Shown one piece after another: positions 17,873-27,430 of a DNA stretch of 64,000 bases. The DNA comes from Pseudomonas frederiksbergensis (lineage in GTDB: Bacteria; Pseudomonadota; Gammaproteobacteria; Pseudomonadales; Pseudomonadaceae). The notes below the pieces were generated by a model, which saw only the letters and a list, made by a program, of their open reading frames with translations, had not been told where the DNA came from and did not search any database. The translations under genes and the position numbers were made by a program. How positions within the stretch are numbered: the first letter of the stretch is position 1; the number at the start of each line of letters is the position of its first letter. The stretch spans positions 49,185-113,184 of the forward strand of contig NZ_MOBM01000017.1 in assembly GCF_003732275.1 (NCBI RefSeq). The letters are read 5' to 3'.

Positions 17873-19108
17873 TTACCCGACAGACCTTAACGGGATCGTG
17901 TCATCGAGCTGCTCAAGCATCGTTTTGCAGTACCAGTCATCAAACTGACACACACCAATTTCGCTAGCCACCGATAACGGGCCCGGCTCGTAAGCAGGGG
18001 AGCTGACCCCTACCTGTGCGCCTTCCACCAAGGTGCGATCCTGGTCATTGGTTGCAAGCCAAACCTTGGTCAGGCGATCGATGTCGTAGTCGACACCTTC
18101 CTGCGCGTCCTTCTTGACGATCCATTTTGTAGTGACCAACGTCTCGCCCGGACCGATGGGCAGAACGCGGAAGCTCAGCGCGTGATCGCCCAGAAAGTGG
18201 TTCCAGGTGGATGGGTAGTTGAAATAAAGCAGCGCACCGATGTTGGCTTCGCCGGTTGTGTCCAACCGGCCAGCGACCGCAGGCTTACCATCCATTGTGT
18301 AGCTGACGGCCCCGGAAAACAGGGGGATGCGCGTCATTCGGAAACGACCTTCATCATCCATGACCAATCGGCTAGGCAGACCTGCCGCCTCGCAGCGATC
18401 CCAGTGCTCTTTGAGTTCGAGATCTTCATCGCCGCCGGCGCCGCCCACTGATGGGTTGTCCACGAATGAGTGCATCAATTCCGGATGGGTACAATCGCAG
18501 TGGTAGCACTCACGGTTGTTCTCGAAAACCAGTTTCCAATTGCCTTTCTCGATGATGTTCGACTCAAAGGCGACTTTGCAGTCATCCAGGTTATGAGGCG
18601 CAACGAAAGGGGTGACGGATTTTCTGAACGACGAAAAGTCTGGAGCGACGTCAGCCACGCACACATAGATGTAGGTTTCGACGACCTCACAATGCACGGG
18701 TTTCAAACCATGCTGAGACTTGTCGAAATCGTCCCCCATGTTCCCGGCGAAAAGCAGTCTGCCATCCAGCTCGAACGTCCATTTGTGGTAAGGGCACACC
18801 AGCTTGGCGACCTTGCCGCTTGCTTCCGGGCACACCTTGGAGCCGCGATGGCGGCAGGAATTGTGGAACGCGCGAATCTGTTTATCTGCGCCACGGACGA
18901 CCGCGACAGGGTAATCGCCGACTTGCAGCGACAGGTACTGACCCGACTTCTCCAGCTCAAATGTGTGCCCTGCGAAGATCCAGCTTTTGTGCCAGATCTG
19001 TTCCAGGTCCTGCCTGTAAACGTCTGGATCGCTATAAAGGGCACCTGGCAACGCGTGGTCAGGCTTGCGCTGCGCGATTAGATTTGAAACTGCCGATTTA
19101 GTGCTCAC
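17873..19108 (-). CDS. Rieske-type oxygenase alpha subunit, GbcA-like (quaternary amine N-demethylase or hydroxylase)
   Basis: The Rieske [2Fe-2S] motif is CRHRGS...CPYHKW, and the mononuclear iron region reads NNRECYHCDCTHPEL. Length is 411 residues from the chosen GTG 19108 (GGAG upstream, VSTKSAVSN). The sequence closely resembles the glycine betaine monooxygenase subunit GbcA, including GKVAKLVCPYHKWTFELDGRLLFAG and TTKWIVKKDAQEGVDYD. Such enzymes remove a methyl group as formaldehyde from betaines (glycine betaine, stachydrine). No reductase partner (GbcB-like) is next to it. With the adjacent betaine importers, a role in opening degradation of a quaternary amine is likely; the exact substrate is not readable. 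Confidence 0.8.
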   Translation of the reverse strand: MSTKSAVSNLIAQRKPDHALPGALYSDPDVYRQDLEQIWHKSWIFAGHTFELEKSGQYLSLQVGDYPVAVVRGADKQIRAFHNSCRHRGSKVCPEASGKVAKLVCPYHKWTFELDGRLLFAGNMGDDFDKSQHGLKPVHCEVVETYIYVCVADVAPDFSSFRKSVTPFVAPHNLDDCKVAFESNIIEKGNWKLVFENNRECYHCDCTHPELMHSFVDNPSVGGAGGDEDLELKEHWDRCEAAGLPSRLVMDDEGRFRMTRIPLFSGAVSYTMDGKPAVAGRLDTTGEANIGALLYFNYPSTWNHFLGDHALSFRVLPIGPGETLVTTKWIVKKDAQEGVDYDIDRLTKVWLATNDQDRTLVEGAQVGVSSPAYEPGPLSVASEIGVCQFDDWYCKTMLEQLDDTIPLRSVG

Positions 19109-19593
19109 GGTCAACACACTCCAAAATACCAAGGGGGCGACACGTTCAGCCTGCTCAGCGAGGTGAGGCCAAACGGTCTTGAGTTCGCAGCACTGTCTGT
19201 GGATGCAAGCCCATCAAACCGTGCTGCTTCTATCCGCGAACCGGAACGGTTTGCCACGTCCAGGAAGCGCTTTACGAAAAATGTGCCTTCTTGGATGGTG
19301 GTGCCATCCGTGCACTCATTTCGTTCGAGTCCTTACTAATGCAGACAATTCTGTACTGTCGATGTTTGCATCAATAGCAATATTTCTACAGCACCTTATT
19401 CGAGCCCGGACAAACAGATCCTAACTAATGGAACGCATGTACGAGAAATTCGCTTATCCAATTTGTCGGTAGAATATCGCTGTTGTAAGGCTACGACGGC
19501 AATCAGGCATCAACAAGAAACATTTACTCTTATCAATGCATAAACAAATGTTATCGATTGACGTGGCAGCGCTGATGATGAAATTTCAAGTCG
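19109..19593. other. Intergenic region upstream of the DapA-like operon
   Basis: About 485 bp lies between the divergent Rieske gene and the catabolic operon. It must hold promoters for both. No gene or striking repeat is seen; AT content rises toward 19,500. Confidence 0.4.
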
Positions 19594-19620
19594 TTGAAAA
19601 TAAAGGGAAAAATACTTTTC

Positions 19621-19857
19621 ATGACGAATGAAGCACCCCTCTGGAAATGTATACGCCAGAAATACACTCTATTGACCGCCTTCTTGGCCCATGCCAGTCT
19701 GGATTCAACAGCTAACCAAATTGCCGTAGTTGATCTCGTGTTTGAGCATTGGGAACTGTCCCGTGAAAACATGGAGATTTTTATCGCGCCTCAAGGCATC
19801 AAAGCTGACGCGCTCGTTGATCTTCCACCTAACTCGCATTCGGAGCATTTATCTTGA
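19621..19857 (+). CDS. Small hypothetical protein overlapping the DapA-like gene
   Basis: A 78-residue frame (MTNEAPLWKCIRQKYTLL...) ends in TGA overlapping the TTG start of the next gene as TTGA. That arrangement is typical of translational coupling. No ribosome-binding site is obvious at ATG 19621, and no family is recognised. It may be a real small gene, a remnant, or a chance frame. Confidence 0.25.
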   Translation: MTNEAPLWKCIRQKYTLLTAFLAHASLDSTANQIAVVDLVFEHWELSRENMEIFIAPQGIKADALVDLPPNSHSEHLS

Positions 19858-20765
19858 AATTTGAAGGTATTTATACGCCAGCAGTAACTCCTTATAACTC
19901 TGATGGGGAGATTGACTGGAATGTGTACTCGGAAGTTTTGGAGTCGCTGATTGAGGCGAAGGTGCACGGCATTATTATCGGCGGGTCGACCGGCGAGTAT
20001 TACGCGCAGACGTCGGAAGAACGCACCGAGTTGGCGGCCTACGCCAAAGATGTGATCGGCACTCGGGTGCAACTGATCGTCAGTACCGGGGCGATTCGCA
20101 CCGAAGATGCGGTTCAGTACGCCAAGGATGCCAAATCGATCAATGCGGACGCCATTCTCGTCACGTCCCCACCTTACGCGCTGCCCACCTCACAGGAAAA
20201 CGCGATTCACGCGCTCACTATCGATCGCGCGGCGGACTTGCCGATCATGCTTTACAACTATCCGGGGCGCATGTGCGTTTCGATGGATGAAGAATATTTC
20301 ACGCGTGTCAGCCAATCGAAAAACGTCGTCGCCATCAAGGAAAGTTCCGGCGACATGGGCCAGGTGCATATGCTGGCCCGGCAGTTCCCCAACATCGCCT
20401 TGTCCTGCGGATGGGACGACCAGGCCCTCGAATTTTTTGCCTGGGGCGCCCGCAGTTGGGTGTGCGCAGGTTCCAACTTCCTGCCCAAGGAACACGTTGC
20501 GCTTTATGAAGCCTGCGTGATCGAAAAGAACTTCGACAAAGGCCGTCAAATCATGTCGGCAATGATGCCGCTGATGAATGCCCTCGACGGTGGCAAGTTC
20601 GTGCAGTCGATCAAGTACGGCTGCGAAGTTGCCGGATTGAAAGTCGGTAACGTGCGCTTGCCATTGCAGCCACTTGAAGCAGACGAAAAGCAGAGTTTCG
20701 CATCGGTCATTGCTGAACTTAAACGCAACGTAGCCAACATTTCTTCGGGAGCAAGCCATGGGTGA
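19854..20765 (+). CDS. DapA-family lyase/deaminase
   Basis: This 303-residue TIM-barrel protein of the dihydrodipicolinate synthase/N-acetylneuraminate lyase family starts at TTG 19854 with GGAG upstream. The Schiff-base lysine is in VVAIKESSGD (Lys162), the catalytic tyrosine in LYNYPGR (Tyr134), and the substrate loop is GGSTGEYYAQTSEER. Members next to proline-racemase-family epimerases, DAO flavoproteins and semialdehyde dehydrogenases are often 1-pyrroline-4-hydroxy-2-carboxylate deaminases of hydroxyproline breakdown. All those partners occur here, so that is the leading guess. The gene overlaps the next by 8 bp. Confidence 0.82.
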   Translation: MKFEGIYTPAVTPYNSDGEIDWNVYSEVLESLIEAKVHGIIIGGSTGEYYAQTSEERTELAAYAKDVIGTRVQLIVSTGAIRTEDAVQYAKDAKSINADAILVTSPPYALPTSQENAIHALTIDRAADLPIMLYNYPGRMCVSMDEEYFTRVSQSKNVVAIKESSGDMGQVHMLARQFPNIALSCGWDDQALEFFAWGARSWVCAGSNFLPKEHVALYEACVIEKNFDKGRQIMSAMMPLMNALDGGKFVQSIKYGCEVAGLKVGNVRLPLQPLEADEKQSFASVIAELKRNVANISSGASHG

Positions 20766-22275
20766 TCTTCTGAGCAAGGCCGAATATGCCGCTCTGGCCA
20801 AAGACATTTCGTTGCCATCCAAGGCGTTCATCAATGGCGCGTTCAAGCCCGCGATCTCTGGCAAAACCTTCGCCACGAACAATCCGGCGACCGGTGACTT
20901 TTTGACCGACGTCGCAGCTTGTTCATCCGATGATGTCGATTTCGCGGTGAGCAATGCCAAAGAGGCCTTTGAGGATGGACGCTGGAGATCTATTTCCCCT
21001 CGGGAGCGCAAAGCGGTTCTGTTGAAGTTTGCAAACCTGCTTGAAGGCCATCAATACGAACTGGCCGTCCTCGAAAGCCTCGATAGCGGCAAACCGGTCA
21101 GTGAATGTCAGTTGGTCGACATCCCGGACACCATCCACACGATCCGCTGGCACGCAGAACTGATTGACAAGATTTATGACAATACCGCCCCGGTGGGCAG
21201 CGACGCGTTGACCATGGTGGTCCGGGAGCCAATCGGCGTGGTGGGTTGCGTGTTGCCCTGGAACTTCCCGCTGCTGATGCTGGCCTGGAAAATCGGCCCG
21301 GCGCTCGCTGCTGGTTGTTCGGTCATCGTTAAACCTGCCGAGCAAACCTCGCTAACCACGTTGCGTGTCGCTCAGCTGGCGTTTGAAGCGGGCGTTCCCG
21401 CTGGCGTGCTCAACATTGTCACCGGCACGGGCAAAGAGGTCGGTGAGCCCATTGGCTTGCATAACGATGTCGACATGGTGAGCTTCACCGGCTCCACCGC
21501 GACCGGCCGCCGTTTCCTCCATTACGCAGCCGATTCGAACCTGAAACGCATCGTGCTCGAATGCGGCGGGAAAAATCCGGCGGTAGTGATGGATGATGCC
21601 GAAGACTTGGATCGTGTGGCCGAGCATGTCGTCAACGGCGCGTTCTGGAACATGGGCGAAAACTGCTCCGCGACTTCACGTCTGATCGTCCATGCGTCTG
21701 TTAAAGACGAACTGCTGGAGCGCATGGGCGCCTATATCCGCGAATGGAAGATGGGCGACCCACTCGATCCGGAAAACCGCGTCGGATCACTGGTCAGCCC
21801 AGAACATTTCGCAAAAGTGAAGTCGTACCTTGAGCACGCCGCCGCTGGAAAGCTTGAAGTTGTTTACGGTGGCGCGACCAAAGACGATGCCTTCGTAGAG
21901 CCGACGGTGATTGACGGCGTGGATCGGAACAGCCGGTTGTTCCAGGAAGAGATCTTCGGCCCGATTCTTTCGGTCACCACCTTCAACACGATTTCCGAAG
22001 CCATTGCCTTGGCCAATGACACGGTTTACGGCCTGGCCGCCTCTGTTTATACCGGTAGCCTGCGACGGGCAATCAAGTTGTCGCGGGAGATTCGTGCCGG
22101 CATCGTCACCGTCAACTGCTTTGGCGAAGGTGATGCATCGACGCCTTTCGGCGGCTACAAGGAATCAGGGTTCGGCGGCCGGGACAAATCCATTTTTGCC
22201 CACGACCAGTACACCGAAATCAAGACAATCTGGATCGATGTGTCTGATCGGTCGGATGAAGAGACCGAAAAATGA
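20758..22275 (+). CDS. NAD(P)-dependent aldehyde dehydrogenase
   Basis: This 505-residue ALDH has the catalytic Cys303 in MGENCSA, the general base Glu268 in LECGGK, and the cofactor-site motifs PWNFPLLMLAWK and FTGSTATGRR. It resembles PuuC/BetB-type semialdehyde dehydrogenases. In the inferred pathway it would oxidise a semialdehyde such as 2-oxoglutarate semialdehyde from the DapA-like enzyme, but an aminoaldehyde substrate is equally possible. It overlaps the preceding gene by 8 bp and the next by 4 bp, so the three are translationally coupled. Confidence 0.88.
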   Translation: MGDLLSKAEYAALAKDISLPSKAFINGAFKPAISGKTFATNNPATGDFLTDVAACSSDDVDFAVSNAKEAFEDGRWRSISPRERKAVLLKFANLLEGHQYELAVLESLDSGKPVSECQLVDIPDTIHTIRWHAELIDKIYDNTAPVGSDALTMVVREPIGVVGCVLPWNFPLLMLAWKIGPALAAGCSVIVKPAEQTSLTTLRVAQLAFEAGVPAGVLNIVTGTGKEVGEPIGLHNDVDMVSFTGSTATGRRFLHYAADSNLKRIVLECGGKNPAVVMDDAEDLDRVAEHVVNGAFWNMGENCSATSRLIVHASVKDELLERMGAYIREWKMGDPLDPENRVGSLVSPEHFAKVKSYLEHAAAGKLEVVYGGATKDDAFVEPTVIDGVDRNSRLFQEEIFGPILSVTTFNTISEAIALANDTVYGLAASVYTGSLRRAIKLSREIRAGIVTVNCFGEGDASTPFGGYKESGFGGRDKSIFAHDQYTEIKTIWIDVSDRSDEETEK

Positions 22276-23618
22276 GCACCCATACCATCAAGCGCCTGCC
22301 GGTAGACACCGGGGTTTCAGGTTGGGAGGCGATTTCCGCACGCACTGCGCCTGTCCGCATGCTTGATGGAAACGTGACGGCGGATTGGCTGATCATTGGT
22401 GCCGGTTTTGCCGGCCTTTCCGCCGCTCGCAGACTTTCACAGTTACACCCTGGTGACAGCATTGTTGTGGTCGATGCTCATGAAGTCGCCAAGGGGCCAG
22501 CAGGCAGAAACTCTGGCTTCATGATCGATGTGCCGCACAGTCTGTCGTCCGGGGAGTACTCCGTTGCCAGTGAGTCTGCAACGGCTCTGGAAATCACGCA
22601 AAATCGTTTCGCGATTGATTTTGCTGCGCAAGCCGCACGCGAGTACGGCATGTCTGCAGACACCTTCGATCCTTCAGGGAAGATCAACGCGGCCGCCACT
22701 GAGCGGGGATTGAAGCTGAACGTCAATTACGCCAAATCCCTTGAGCGCATTGGCGAAAAGTTCGAGATGTTGGATGCAGCGCAAATGCGTGAAATCACCG
22801 GGTCCACCTATTACCACGGTGGGATCTATACCCCCGGCGCAGTGTTGATTCAACCTGCGCAATACATCAGAGACCTGGCCGCGGGGCTCGAAGGGGAAAT
22901 CACTCTTTATGAGCGCTCTCCAATCATTGAGTTGTCCAGACAAGGTAGCAGCTGGACTGCTCGGTCTCATAACGGGGTGGTGCGCGCACCCAAGGTCATT
23001 CTGGCGGTCAACGGCCACATTGAAGAATTTGGCCATTATCAAGGACGCCTGCTGCACGTCTTCACTTATGCCTCCATGACGGCAGCGTACAGTGATGATG
23101 AATTCAGGAAAGATGTACCGGGAAAAGCCAGGTGGGCCTTGTTGCCGGCTGATCCAATGGGAGCGACCGTTCGCAAGATCTCTACAAACGGTCTCTCGCG
23201 TATCGTCATTCGGACAAAGTTCACCTATGACCCGAGTATCCAGGTCACTCCAGAGCGTGTAGCTGCCGTTGCCAAAGAACAGCGACATTCCCTGGATGCA
23301 CGCTTTCCCGAATTGAAATCCACTGCGTTGGAGTTCAGCTGGGCCGGCCGTCTGTGTTTGAGCCGGAACAGCGCCGCTGCATTTGGCGAGATCGAAGAAA
23401 ACCTGTATTCGGCTTGCTGCGAAAATGGGTTGGGAACGGTCAAGAGCACCCTGGCAGGTGTAATGGCGGCGGAGTTGGCTTCGGGTACACGTTCTGATTT
23501 TCTGGACAGTTTCAGTCACGCGCCAGGACCCAGCAGGCTACCCCCCAAGATAATAACGAAGCTGGGCGTCAGTTCGGTTATTCGTTGGCATGAGTTTTGG
23601 GCCGGGCGAGAAGGTTAA
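22272..23618 (+). CDS. FAD-dependent amine/amino acid oxidoreductase (DAO family)
   Basis: This 448-residue flavoprotein has the dinucleotide-binding motif IIGAGFAGLSAARRL at about residues 41-55 and the DAO-type GRNSGFMIDVPHSLSS just after. The C-terminal FAD contact CENGLGTVKSTLAG is also present. It is similar in layout to PuuB and D-amino-acid or N-methylglycine oxidases. In this operon it could oxidise cis-4-hydroxy-D-proline or demethylate an N-methyl amino acid; the sequence alone does not decide. It starts in an ATGA overlap with the ALDH gene. Confidence 0.85.
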   Translation: MSTHTIKRLPVDTGVSGWEAISARTAPVRMLDGNVTADWLIIGAGFAGLSAARRLSQLHPGDSIVVVDAHEVAKGPAGRNSGFMIDVPHSLSSGEYSVASESATALEITQNRFAIDFAAQAAREYGMSADTFDPSGKINAAATERGLKLNVNYAKSLERIGEKFEMLDAAQMREITGSTYYHGGIYTPGAVLIQPAQYIRDLAAGLEGEITLYERSPIIELSRQGSSWTARSHNGVVRAPKVILAVNGHIEEFGHYQGRLLHVFTYASMTAAYSDDEFRKDVPGKARWALLPADPMGATVRKISTNGLSRIVIRTKFTYDPSIQVTPERVAAVAKEQRHSLDARFPELKSTALEFSWAGRLCLSRNSAAAFGEIEENLYSACCENGLGTVKSTLAGVMAAELASGTRSDFLDSFSHAPGPSRLPPKIITKLGVSSVIRWHEFWAGREG

Positions 23619-23685
23619 TAAGTTAAGTCGTCGGCTTTTCCTATAAAGGCCGTTTAACAAGTCACTAATAATAACGGAATAATCC

Positions 23686-24537
23686 ATGAAACATATCTGG
23701 AAGGCATTCTGCGCGCTCGCGCTTGTGGGCATGATGAGTTTGCAGGCACAGGCAGAAGAAAAAAACATAGTAATGGGGACCATGTCCTGGGAGGACTTGG
23801 TGCCTATTACTGGCATCACCAAGAAAGTACTTGAGAACGCAGGATACACCGTAAAAGTCGTGGAGTTTTCCGAGTGGGGTATCGCCTACGCTGCACTCAG
23901 CAAAGGGGATATTCAGGTGTTGGCATCCCAGATTGATTACGCCGCCGCCGATTATTGGAAAAAAAACAAGAACAAAATCGAGAAGCTGTCACCGGTCTCC
24001 TTTGGTCTTTATCAGGGCATGGCAGTACCCAGTTACGTGGACATCGACTCCATCGAACAGCTGAATGCAAACGCGGACAAACTGGGGAACAGAATCATTG
24101 GCATCGAACCTGGTTCGGGTTTGATGAGTGACGCGAACAATGTGGTCAAAGCGTACGACATCAAGCTCAAGCTGGTCGAAGGCAGTACTTCGGCAATGAC
24201 CGCGGCTTTAAAGTCGGCAGTCGACCGAAAAGAATGGGTGGCGGTAACCGTCTGGGATCCTTCCTGGATGACCAAGAAATTTGATCTCAAATTCTTGAAA
24301 GATCCAAAAGGGGTCTTCCCGCCATTGCAGGGTTATTACTGGATCGGGCACAAGGGCTTCGCTGAAGCCAATCCGCGTGCGCGCGAACTGATGGCCAGCG
24401 TTTATGTACCCATCACTGACATCACCGCAATGAATGCTGAAGTCAAGGATGGCAAGACCATGGACGAGGCTATCAATGGCTGGATAGATAGCCATACAGA
24501 TCTTGTAAATCGTTGGGGAAATATCAAGAACTATTGA
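23686..24537 (+). CDS. Betaine-type ABC substrate-binding protein (OpuAC family)
   Basis: This 283-residue protein has a signal peptide (MKHIWKAFCALALVGMMSLQ..AEE) and an OpuAC/ProX domain (MGTMSWEDLVPITGITKKVLENAGY, EPGSGLMSDANNVVKAY, VTVWDPSWMTKKFDLKFLKDP). The conserved tryptophans fit binding of a quaternary ammonium compound. It is followed by its ATPase and two permeases on the same strand, and probably belongs to the same long transcript as the three enzymes upstream. Confidence 0.87.
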   Translation: MKHIWKAFCALALVGMMSLQAQAEEKNIVMGTMSWEDLVPITGITKKVLENAGYTVKVVEFSEWGIAYAALSKGDIQVLASQIDYAAADYWKKNKNKIEKLSPVSFGLYQGMAVPSYVDIDSIEQLNANADKLGNRIIGIEPGSGLMSDANNVVKAYDIKLKLVEGSTSAMTAALKSAVDRKEWVAVTVWDPSWMTKKFDLKFLKDPKGVFPPLQGYYWIGHKGFAEANPRARELMASVYVPITDITAMNAEVKDGKTMDEAINGWIDSHTDLVNRWGNIKNY

Positions 24538-24600
24538 GTTTTGTTTGTTTGCCACTGCCGCCCTTTGATTAATTAGAGAAGCCAGCAAACGACTGGTTCG

Positions 24601-25731
24601 ATGGATTGCGAAATGATGATGGCCACAATTAATACTGACGAAGTGCTGGTAGATTGCCAGTCGGTTTGGAAAATCTTCGGTAAAAATGCACCGGCAGCCA
24701 TGGATGCTGTTGTCCAGCAGGGTCTTTCAAAGACCCAGATCTTGCAAAACTACGGCTGCGTGGTCGGGGTTTCCGATGTCAGTCTTAAGGTTCGCCGGGG
24801 GGAAATTTTTTGCATCATGGGTTTGTCCGGCAGTGGCAAATCCACCCTTATAAGGTTGCTGAACAAGCTGATCACCCCGAGCTCGGGGAAGGTGCTGGTC
24901 AAAGGCAAGGACGTTTCATCCTTGTCGCCGGCACAACTGCGAGAGGTGAGGGCGCGTCACATCGGTATGGTCTTTCAAAGTGTTGCCTTGCTGCCTAACC
25001 GTACGGTTCTTGAGAACACCGCGTTTGGCCTGGAAGTGCAGGGTGTTGGCAAGGCTGAGCGTTACAAAGTGGCCGAGCAGGCGCTGGCGAAGGTTGGATT
25101 GAGCGAGTGGACTTCGCGCTATCCCAGCGAGCTGTCCGGGGGCATGCAGCAACGGGTCGGACTGGCGCGCGCACTGACTGCCGATCCAGAAGTGATTTTG
25201 ATGGATGAGCCGTTCAGCGCGCTTGATCCGCTGATTCGCCGACAGTTACAGGATGAGTTCCGCCAGCTGACCAAGGAACTGGGCAAGTCCGCGGTCTTTA
25301 TTACCCACGATCTGGACGAGGCGATCCGCATCGGTGATCGCATTGCGATTATGAAGGATGGCGCCATCATTCAGGTCGGCACCGCCGAGGAGATCGTGCT
25401 CAATCCGGCTGACGATTACGTGGCGGAATTTGTCGCCGGCATTTCCCGACTGCATCTGGTGAAGGCTCATTCGGTCATGACGTCGGTCCTGGCCTACAAG
25501 GCAGCACACCCGACGTGCGACATTTCCAGGCTCACCAAAACCTCGCTTGACGCCGATATCAATGAACTTATCGGATTGACGATGAAGTCCGAGCGCGACG
25601 CGCTTGCCGTCGTCGATAACGGAACAGTGGTGGGGATCATTACGCCTCGTGATCTGCTGCGTGGCGTTCAAGGTATTCCCAACGAATTGGCGCCCGTAGC
25701 AACTGCCAATGCGATGGAGGCGTCCGCATGA
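24601..25731 (+). CDS. Betaine-type ABC transporter ATPase with CBS-like domain
   Basis: This 376-residue ATPase has Walker [12 protein letters not shown], signature [15 protein letters not shown], Walker B VILMDEPFSALDP and switch FITHDLDEAIRIGDR. It ends in a CBS-like region (ALAVVDNGTVVGIITPRDLLRG). ProV-type N-terminus is present (VWKIFGKNAPAAMDAVVQQGL). The three adjacent ATGs at 24616-24624 follow a GGA and may be the true start instead of 24601. It overlaps the first permease gene by 4 bp. Confidence 0.88.
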   Translation: MDCEMMMATINTDEVLVDCQSVWKIFGKNAPAAMDAVVQQGLSKTQILQNYGCVVGVSDVSLKVRRGEIFCIMGLSGSGKSTLIRLLNKLITPSSGKVLVKGKDVSSLSPAQLREVRARHIGMVFQSVALLPNRTVLENTAFGLEVQGVGKAERYKVAEQALAKVGLSEWTSRYPSELSGGMQQRVGLARALTADPEVILMDEPFSALDPLIRRQLQDEFRQLTKELGKSAVFITHDLDEAIRIGDRIAIMKDGAIIQVGTAEEIVLNPADDYVAEFVAGISRLHLVKAHSVMTSVLAYKAAHPTCDISRLTKTSLDADINELIGLTMKSERDALAVVDNGTVVGIITPRDLLRGVQGIPNELAPVATANAMEASA

Positions 25732-26573
25732 GCACGCCGGATTTTTCCAGTCAGTTTGATGCATCCATTGATACAGGGCTGGAATGGCTTTCGGATAATG
25801 GCGAGTTCGTGTTCAATGCCGTCAATGCGGTGCTCAATGGCCTTTACGAAGGCGTGCTGTGGTGTATCGCTTATCCACCGCATTACGTCGTAGCGATTGT
25901 CATGGCGTTGATTGGCTGGCGTGTTGTCGGCGTCCGCTTCGCGATTCTCTCAGGTCTGGCATTGTTGCTTTGCGACATCATCGGTTTGTGGCCAGAAACA
26001 GTCAGTACACTTGCATTGGTGCTCACCGCTACCGTGTTGGCACTGGCGGTCGCCATTCCGCTGGGAGTCGTCGCGGGTTTGGCGCCTGCCTTTGATCGTG
26101 TGGTTGATCCTTGTCTGGATTTGATCCAGACGATGCCGCCCTACATCTACCTGCTACCGGCCATTGCACTGCTCGGCTACGGCCCGGCCACGGCGCTGTT
26201 GGCGACTTTTATCGTCGCGCTTCCCCCAGCTCTACGACTGACCTCCCTGGGTATTCGCATGACGCCCAAGGAGTTCATCGAATTGGGAGATGCCAGCGGT
26301 GTGACTGGAATGCAGATGTTTTTCAAGATCCGCTTACCGTTCGCCATGCCCAGCATCATGGCCGGCGTTAACCAAAGCCTGATGATGGCATTCGGCATGG
26401 TCGTCATTGCCGGCATTGTAGGTTCGGGCGGTTTGGGCGAGGCGATTTACGGGTCCGTTCGTACATTGGATATCGCCAAGTCGATCAACGCAGCCATCGC
26501 TATCGTCATTCTGACCATGATTCTGGATCGTCTGGCGCAGAGCGCTGCACAGTCGCGGGGGGCTTCTCAATGA
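25728..26573 (+). CDS. Betaine-type ABC transporter permease 1
   Basis: This 281-residue ProW-type permease has six or seven helices and the EAA-like loop ELGDASGVTGMQMFFKIRLPFAMPSIMAG. It starts within an ATGA overlap with the ATPase gene and ends in an ATGA overlap with a second permease. Two different permeases suggest a heterodimeric channel, unlike the single-permease proVWX system at 13-16 kb. Confidence 0.87.
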   Translation: MSTPDFSSQFDASIDTGLEWLSDNGEFVFNAVNAVLNGLYEGVLWCIAYPPHYVVAIVMALIGWRVVGVRFAILSGLALLLCDIIGLWPETVSTLALVLTATVLALAVAIPLGVVAGLAPAFDRVVDPCLDLIQTMPPYIYLLPAIALLGYGPATALLATFIVALPPALRLTSLGIRMTPKEFIELGDASGVTGMQMFFKIRLPFAMPSIMAGVNQSLMMAFGMVVIAGIVGSGGLGEAIYGSVRTLDIAKSINAAIAIVILTMILDRLAQSAAQSRGASQ

Positions 26574-27418
26574 CAACGCACATTCAATTTTCTCCAGGCG
26601 ATTACCTGGCGCCTGCCGTTGATTGGCTGAACACGAATTTACATGGCCTGTTCAAAGGGATCAGTCAGGTCGTTGAGGCGGTACTCGGTGCAGTGGAGGG
26701 AGCGCTGCTTGCTCCCCATCCGTATTTATTCATCGGTATTGTCGTCATCGCGGCGTTCTTTTTTGCCAATAAGCGGGTCGCTATTTTCGCTGCGGTGATG
26801 TTGGCTTTCTGTTTGTTCGCTGGCCTTTGGGTCGCGTCCATCCAGACGATCGCACTCGTCAGTGTGGCGGTCCTGATCTCGGTGGCCATCGCTTTCCCGC
26901 TGGGGGTTCTGGCCGCCCGGGTGAAGCGTGTAGATGACGCGTTGCTGCCGATTCTGAACATCATGCAAACGGTGCCGCCCTGGGTTTACCTGATCCCCGC
27001 CGTTATGTTGTTCAGCTTGGGACGGGTGCCCGCAATCATCGCAACGATTGTTTACGGCATCCCGCCGATGCTCAGATTGACCACCCTGGCCTTCAAACAG
27101 CTGCCCAAGGATCTCCTTGAGCTGGGACAGGCATCCGGTGCTTCACCTAAAGACATTCTGTTCAAAATTGAACTGCCGACTGCCGCACCCACGCTGTTGG
27201 TAGGCCTGAACCAATGCATCCTCATGTCGCTGGCAATGGTGGTGCTGGCAGGTCTGGTGGGGGCGGGCGGTTTGGGGGCTGAAGTGACCCGTGGCCTATC
27301 CAGGATGGAGATGGGCTTGGGGCTTCGAGCGGGCCTGGCCATTGTCGCTATTGCGCTGCTGTTGGATCGACTGTCACGGGGCGCGTTGCAGCGTCACTCC
27401 CCCAGCAAACTCCTTTGA
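26570..27418 (+). CDS. Betaine-type ABC transporter permease 2
   Basis: This 282-residue ProW-type permease is homologous to permease 1, with EAA loop ELGQASGASPKDILFKIELPTAAPTLLVG and the C-terminal GAGGLGAEVTRGLSRMEMG. It is the last subunit of the SBP-ATPase-permease-permease importer. The proline-racemase-family gene starts 12 bp after its stop, so transport and catabolism genes are on one transcript. Confidence 0.87.
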   Translation: MTTHIQFSPGDYLAPAVDWLNTNLHGLFKGISQVVEAVLGAVEGALLAPHPYLFIGIVVIAAFFFANKRVAIFAAVMLAFCLFAGLWVASIQTIALVSVAVLISVAIAFPLGVLAARVKRVDDALLPILNIMQTVPPWVYLIPAVMLFSLGRVPAIIATIVYGIPPMLRLTTLAFKQLPKDLLELGQASGASPKDILFKIELPTAAPTLLVGLNQCILMSLAMVVLAGLVGAGGLGAEVTRGLSRMEMGLGLRAGLAIVAIALLLDRLSRGALQRHSPSKLL

Positions 27419-27430
27419 AAGGGCATCCGT

